The notes under the pieces are model-generated. The model saw only the letters and a list, made by a program, of their open reading frames with translations, searched no databases and had not been told where the DNA came from. The position numbers and the translations under genes are program-made. Below, in pieces: positions 60,826-64,000 of a DNA stretch of 64,000 nt. This DNA comes from CAYRJD01 sp965212125 (GTDB taxonomy: Bacteria > Actinomycetota > Acidimicrobiia > Acidimicrobiales > Poriferisodalaceae): assembly GCA_965212125.1 (NCBI GenBank), contig OZ243045.1:1798001-1862000 (forward strand), in the 5' to 3' direction. Position 1 is the stretch's first letter. Each line of letters begins with the position of its first letter.

Positions 60826-62683
60826 CAGCGACGCGGCGCAATCTGGCGCTGGGCAGGAGGGCGCCAATCAGGGCGGAGCCGGCCGAGCCGCAGCTGGCAT
60901 AGGGCTGTCACGCCTCAGCGGGCTGGCGCGCGCAATGCTGGTAACCAACGTGCTCGGTGTGGGAGCCGTCGGCGATGCCTTTGCGGCGGCGCTGCGCATC
61001 CCCAACATGCTGCAAAACCTGCTGGGAGAGGGCGCGCTGTCGGCGGCTTTTACTCCTTCTTATTCCAAGCTGTTAGAGCGAGACAAGCACGCCGCGGGGC
61101 AGCTCGCCGCCGCAGTGGCTTCGTTTCTATTGGCCGTCGTGACCGTCGCGGTGTTGGTGGGTGTGCTTGCGGCACGTCCGATCACACGCCTAATCGCCTG
61201 GGGGTTTGAGGGCGAGCGCTTTGAGCTGGCGGTGCAGCTTGTTCGCATCACCGCAATCGGGGCGGGAGTGCTGGTGATCGGCGCTTGGTGCGTTTGCGTG
61301 CTCAACACGCATCAGCGGTTCTTCGTGTCTTACGTGGCGCCGGTCATTTGGAACGTCACGCAGGTGGCGGTGCTGATCTTTGTTGTGGTGATCGGCGTGT
61401 CGGACGTAGACCGAGCTACGGCGCTGGCGTGGGCTGTGACCGGCGGCGCTATTGCGCAGGTTTTGTTTTCCGTTGTTGCGGTGCGGCGAGCGAACGAGGA
61501 CATCTTTCGGCGGGCGGCGTCGGCTCCCCCGTCGGCTTCCCCGTCACACACCGGCAGCCTGTGGCAATACCTGAGTTGGCGCCAGGAATCCGTGCGAGGT
61601 GTGCTGCGCCGCTTGGCGCCAGCGGTGGCCGGTCGCGGTGCGTTTCAAATATCGGCGTTTGCAGATTTGGCTCTGGCATCGCTGTTAGCGGTCGGTGCGA
61701 CCGCAGCACTCGCCGCCGCGCAAGCGCTGTATCTCCTGCCGCTGGCACTTGTCGGCGTAGCGGTCGCTGCGGTTGAACTGCCGGCACTCAGTCGTATTGA
61801 CAACGCGCACGAAGCGATCAACCGCACCGCCGATCGGCTGACGAGCACCGCCTATTTGGTGAGCGGGGCGGTGGTTCTGTATCTGGCCGCCGGGGTGCCG
61901 CTGGCCGACACCTTGTTCAACCTGGCGGGACTGCGAGATGTGGTGGGCATCGACGACATAACGCTGATCGCCGTCACGCTCGGGGTTTATTCGCTGGGGC
62001 TGCCCGCCATCGTTGCGTCCCGGCTTTGCCAGAACGTCCTATACGCAGATGGCGACACTCGCTCCCCTGCCGGCATCGCCGTGGTGCGGGTGTCTTTGTC
62101 CGCGGCAATCGGCCTGCTCGTGATGTTTCCGTTTGATCGACTGGTGGTGGTGGACGGCTCAATCACCGGCCTATCCAGCATCGATTTGGGCTCGCTGGCA
62201 ATCCTGAACGACGCAGTGCGGTTAGACCCGGCGCTGCCGGCACGGTTAGGTGCGGTCGGGCTGGCGCTGGGTGCGGCGTTTGGCGCTTGGGTGGAACTGG
62301 TGTTGTTGAGGCGAGCGGTGCTGGAGCACCGGCGACGTGCGCTACCAAACAACAAAGAACTAACCAGCCGATTGATCCCGCCCGTTGCGCCTGGTGCGGT
62401 CGGTGCATCCGGCGCGGTCGGTTCAATCGGAATCGGCAGACACATCGCACCGGCGTTCGCCGCGCTGGCCGCCGGAATAGCCACAGCCTGGACGCTAAAC
62501 CTGATCGGCGACCCGTCGTCGCTGCTTTCCTTAATCGTTATCGGTGGGGTTGCGGGCGGCGTTCATCTCGGATTAGGGCTGGTGCTAAAACTCCCGGCGG
62601 CGCGGCAACTAGCCTCATTGCCAATCAAATGGATGCGCCGCAACCAACCAGGCCAGCGCAATCAGCCAAACCAGCGCCACTAG
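60818..62683 (+). CDS. murJ: Lipid II flippase MurJ
   Basis: MurJ moves lipid II across the membrane for peptidoglycan synthesis. The 621-residue MOP-superfamily protein has about 14 membrane helices and the family patterns AMLVTNVLGVGAVGDAFAAA, RIPNMLQNLLGEGALSAAFTP (from RIPNMLQN to SAAFTP) and a pair of later LPAIVASRLCQNVLYADGDT motifs. Unlike mycobacterial MviN it has no fused pseudokinase domain; a separate kinase-like gene lies downstream. Its stop is inside a short tandem repeat. Confidence 0.94.
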   Translation: MPDSDAAQSGAGQEGANQGGAGRAAAGIGLSRLSGLARAMLVTNVLGVGAVGDAFAAALRIPNMLQNLLGEGALSAAFTPSYSKLLERDKHAAGQLAAAVASFLLAVVTVAVLVGVLAARPITRLIAWGFEGERFELAVQLVRITAIGAGVLVIGAWCVCVLNTHQRFFVSYVAPVIWNVTQVAVLIFVVVIGVSDVDRATALAWAVTGGAIAQVLFSVVAVRRANEDIFRRAASAPPSASPSHTGSLWQYLSWRQESVRGVLRRLAPAVAGRGAFQISAFADLALASLLAVGATAALAAAQALYLLPLALVGVAVAAVELPALSRIDNAHEAINRTADRLTSTAYLVSGAVVLYLAAGVPLADTLFNLAGLRDVVGIDDITLIAVTLGVYSLGLPAIVASRLCQNVLYADGDTRSPAGIAVVRVSLSAAIGLLVMFPFDRLVVVDGSITGLSSIDLGSLAILNDAVRLDPALPARLGAVGLALGAAFGAWVELVLLRRAVLEHRRRALPNNKELTSRLIPPVAPGAVGASGAVGSIGIGRHIAPAFAALAAGIATAWTLNLIGDPSSLLSLIVIGGVAGGVHLGLGLVLKLPAARQLASLPIKWMRRNQPGQRNQPNQRH

Positions 62684-62699
62684 CAGCGCCACTTACTAG
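62672..62699. repeat. Tandem repeat containing the murJ stop
   Basis: CAGCGCCACTAG, holding the native TAG, is followed directly by CAGCGCCACTTACTAG, which again ends in TAG. Confidence 0.7.
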
Positions 62700-62723
62700 C
62701 CAAACCAGAAGGTACGACCAACA

Positions 62724-63689
62724 ATGAATAATGCGCGCAATGTTCAGATTGTCACCGACAGCGCTAGCGATATTCCAGCCGAGGTGGTGGCGCGGCTGGG
62801 CATCACGGTGGTGCCGCTGCTGGTGAACTTCGGAACCGAAGAGTTCAAGGATCGTGTTGACCTAGACATTGCGGAGTTTTGGCGGCGCTGCGCGGAGACC
62901 GCGGAACTGCCGCAGACCGCTACGCCATCGGCGGGCGTGTTTGAGCAGACCTACCGTGAGGTCGCCGGAGCCCAAAGCGGCGGCGACCCCAGCGGCGGCA
63001 CCAGTGAAATCGTTGCGATCATCTTGAGCGGTGCGCTGTCGGCCACCATCGAAGCAGCCCGCATGGGAGCGCAAGCCGTAGCGCCCGACATCGCCGTGAC
63101 CGTGGTTGACAGCAACAACGTGTCGATCGCGCAAGGCCAGCTGGTGATGCTGGCCGCAGAGATGGCGCAAGCCGGCGCAGCCAGCGCAGAGATAGAGCGA
63201 ACCGTCAACGACGCCATCGGTCGCACACATCTATACGCCACGCTCGACACGCTCGAAAACCTGCGCAAGGGCGGACGCATCGGTGCCGCCCAATCGTTGC
63301 TTGGTTCGGTGCTGTCCATCAAGCCGCTCATAAAAATCGCCGACGGCGAGGTGAAGCCCGACGGCAAGCAGCGCACCCGAACCAAAGCGTTGGCGCACTT
63401 GTACGGATTGGTTGAAGCCCAGGCCGGCGACATCGAGCAACTGGCGGTGATCCATGCGGAGGCGAAAGACGCTGGCGAGTTTGCGCAACGGCTGGCGCCG
63501 CTAATGGATACGGAGATCATGGTTACCGACATCGGGCCGGTGGTGAGCGTCCATGCCGGAATCGGCGCTATCGGCGTCGCCTTTAGAACACGGTCAGGCG
63601 CAGGCGAAGCGGACGAGGCGGGCGCCGCAGGTCAGGGTCAGGGTCAGGTCGCAACAGATCAGGTCGCAGCAGGCGATGAGCAAGCCTGA
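62724..63689 (+). CDS. DegV family fatty-acid-binding protein
   Basis: DegV/FakB proteins bind a fatty acid for phosphorylation by FakA or carry lipids. The 321-residue protein has VTDSASDIPAEVVARLGITV, the loop TATPSAGVFEQTYREV, LSGALSATIEAARMGA and TLDTLENLRKGGRIGAAQSL (lipid-pocket region), and a final GPVVSVHAGIGAIGVAF. The last 35 residues are a Gly/Gln/Ala repeat tail. It overlaps the next gene by 14 bases. No fakA is visible here. Confidence 0.92.
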   Translation: MNNARNVQIVTDSASDIPAEVVARLGITVVPLLVNFGTEEFKDRVDLDIAEFWRRCAETAELPQTATPSAGVFEQTYREVAGAQSGGDPSGGTSEIVAIILSGALSATIEAARMGAQAVAPDIAVTVVDSNNVSIAQGQLVMLAAEMAQAGAASAEIERTVNDAIGRTHLYATLDTLENLRKGGRIGAAQSLLGSVLSIKPLIKIADGEVKPDGKQRTRTKALAHLYGLVEAQAGDIEQLAVIHAEAKDAGEFAQRLAPLMDTEIMVTDIGPVVSVHAGIGAIGVAFRTRSGAGEADEAGAAGQGQGQVATDQVAAGDEQA

Positions 63690-64000
63690 GCGCTACCGAC
63701 TAATCGAACAACTCCCAGACCTGCTACCAGACGCGGCGACCCAGACCTGGCTGGGCACCGACCTGACGCTTAATCGGCCAGTGACGATCCGCCTAACCGA
63801 AGTTGACAGCGAGCCCGGGCTGCGGCTGCGGCTGCAAACGCAGTCTTTGGCGTCGCTGGAACATCCGGGGTTGCTGCACATTCTTGACAGCTACACACAA
63901 GACCGGCAGCTAGCCATAGTGACCGAGCAGTTGCCGCAGCACACGCTGGCCGAGGAGCTATCCGACGATGGCGTGTTCCCTCGGCTGACCGAACAAGAGG
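63676..64000 (+). CDS. Protein kinase-like protein, N-terminal part (cut by window end)
   Basis: The visible 108 residues look like a protein kinase N-lobe: YRLIEQLPDLL as first strand, TWLGTDLTLNRPVTIRLTEV as second and third, LASLEHPGLLHILDSYTQ as helix C and following strand, then LAIVTEQLPQHTLAEEL as the hinge. The Gly-rich loop is missing and the invariant third-strand Lys is Arg, so it may be a pseudokinase. Mycobacterial MviN carries a fused pseudokinase at this place in the locus, which fits. The rest lies outside the window. Confidence 0.7.
   Translation, partial: MSKPERYRLIEQLPDLLPDAATQTWLGTDLTLNRPVTIRLTEVDSEPGLRLRLQTQSLASLEHPGLLHILDSYTQDRQLAIVTEQLPQHTLAEELSDDGVFPRLTEQE

Overview
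The window looks like a chromosomal piece of a high-GC actinobacterium, probably of the class Acidimicrobiia. Lineage markers visible here are a dnaK-grpE-dnaJ-hspR operon, CarD, DUF5318 and DUF6049 homologues, clpS next to a DUF2017 gene, a PurS/PurQ/PurL FGAM synthase, GTG and TTG starts and at least one leaderless gene. No phage, IS element or CRISPR array was seen. The class-level assignment is inference; nothing here identifies a genus.

Layout. 1-6.7 kb: a cytochrome c oxidase region on the minus strand (ctaB, a subunit I homologue, subunit III, an unrecognised membrane protein, a caa3-type subunit II cut by the window edge), with ctaA divergent. The subunit I homologue keeps the fold-defining sequence but has lost every histidine that binds heme or CuB. 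6.7-17.3 kb: clpS-DUF2017, tRNA-Glu, an RDD protein, a two-component system and Nudix hydrolase, rpmB-rpmG, an AlkX/YcaQ-like gene, an unknown helical protein, a small operon with a haloalkane dehalogenase, then tRNA-Asp and tRNA-Phe. 17.3-31.7 kb: malic enzyme, pyrE and nearly the whole purine pathway on the minus strand (purA, D, E, B, C, S, Q, then L, F, M), interrupted by one small plus-strand gene. 31.8-36.1 kb: dnaK-grpE-dnaJ-hspR behind a promoter with an HspR-like inverted repeat. 36.1-41.1 kb: gpmA, a P-II protein, a cyclic-nucleotide-binding protein, an EtfD-like iron-sulfur oxidoreductase, dcd, tRNA-Gly.

41.1-46.7 kb: the conserved actinobacterial block rpsF-ssb-rpsR-rplI-dnaB. S18 carries a long disordered tail, and the ponA position is held by a penicillin-binding-protein homologue that has lost both active sites. 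46.8-55.9 kb: a secreted acidic repeat protein and three tandem paralogues combining cell-wall-binding repeats with an M6-type metalloprotease. 56.0-64.0 kb: a syntenic block of CCA-adding enzyme, DUF5318, CarD, DUF6049-like, murJ, DegV and the start of a kinase-like gene, cut by the window edge.

The strongest leads are the ligand-free oxidase subunit I beside an intact CuA/heme c subunit II, the dead PonA in a normal PonA locus, the protease triplet, the extended S18, and a recurring pattern of short tandem repeats that include the stop codon of a gene. The protein-coding spacing is tight; no stretch over about 300 bases lacks a gene.
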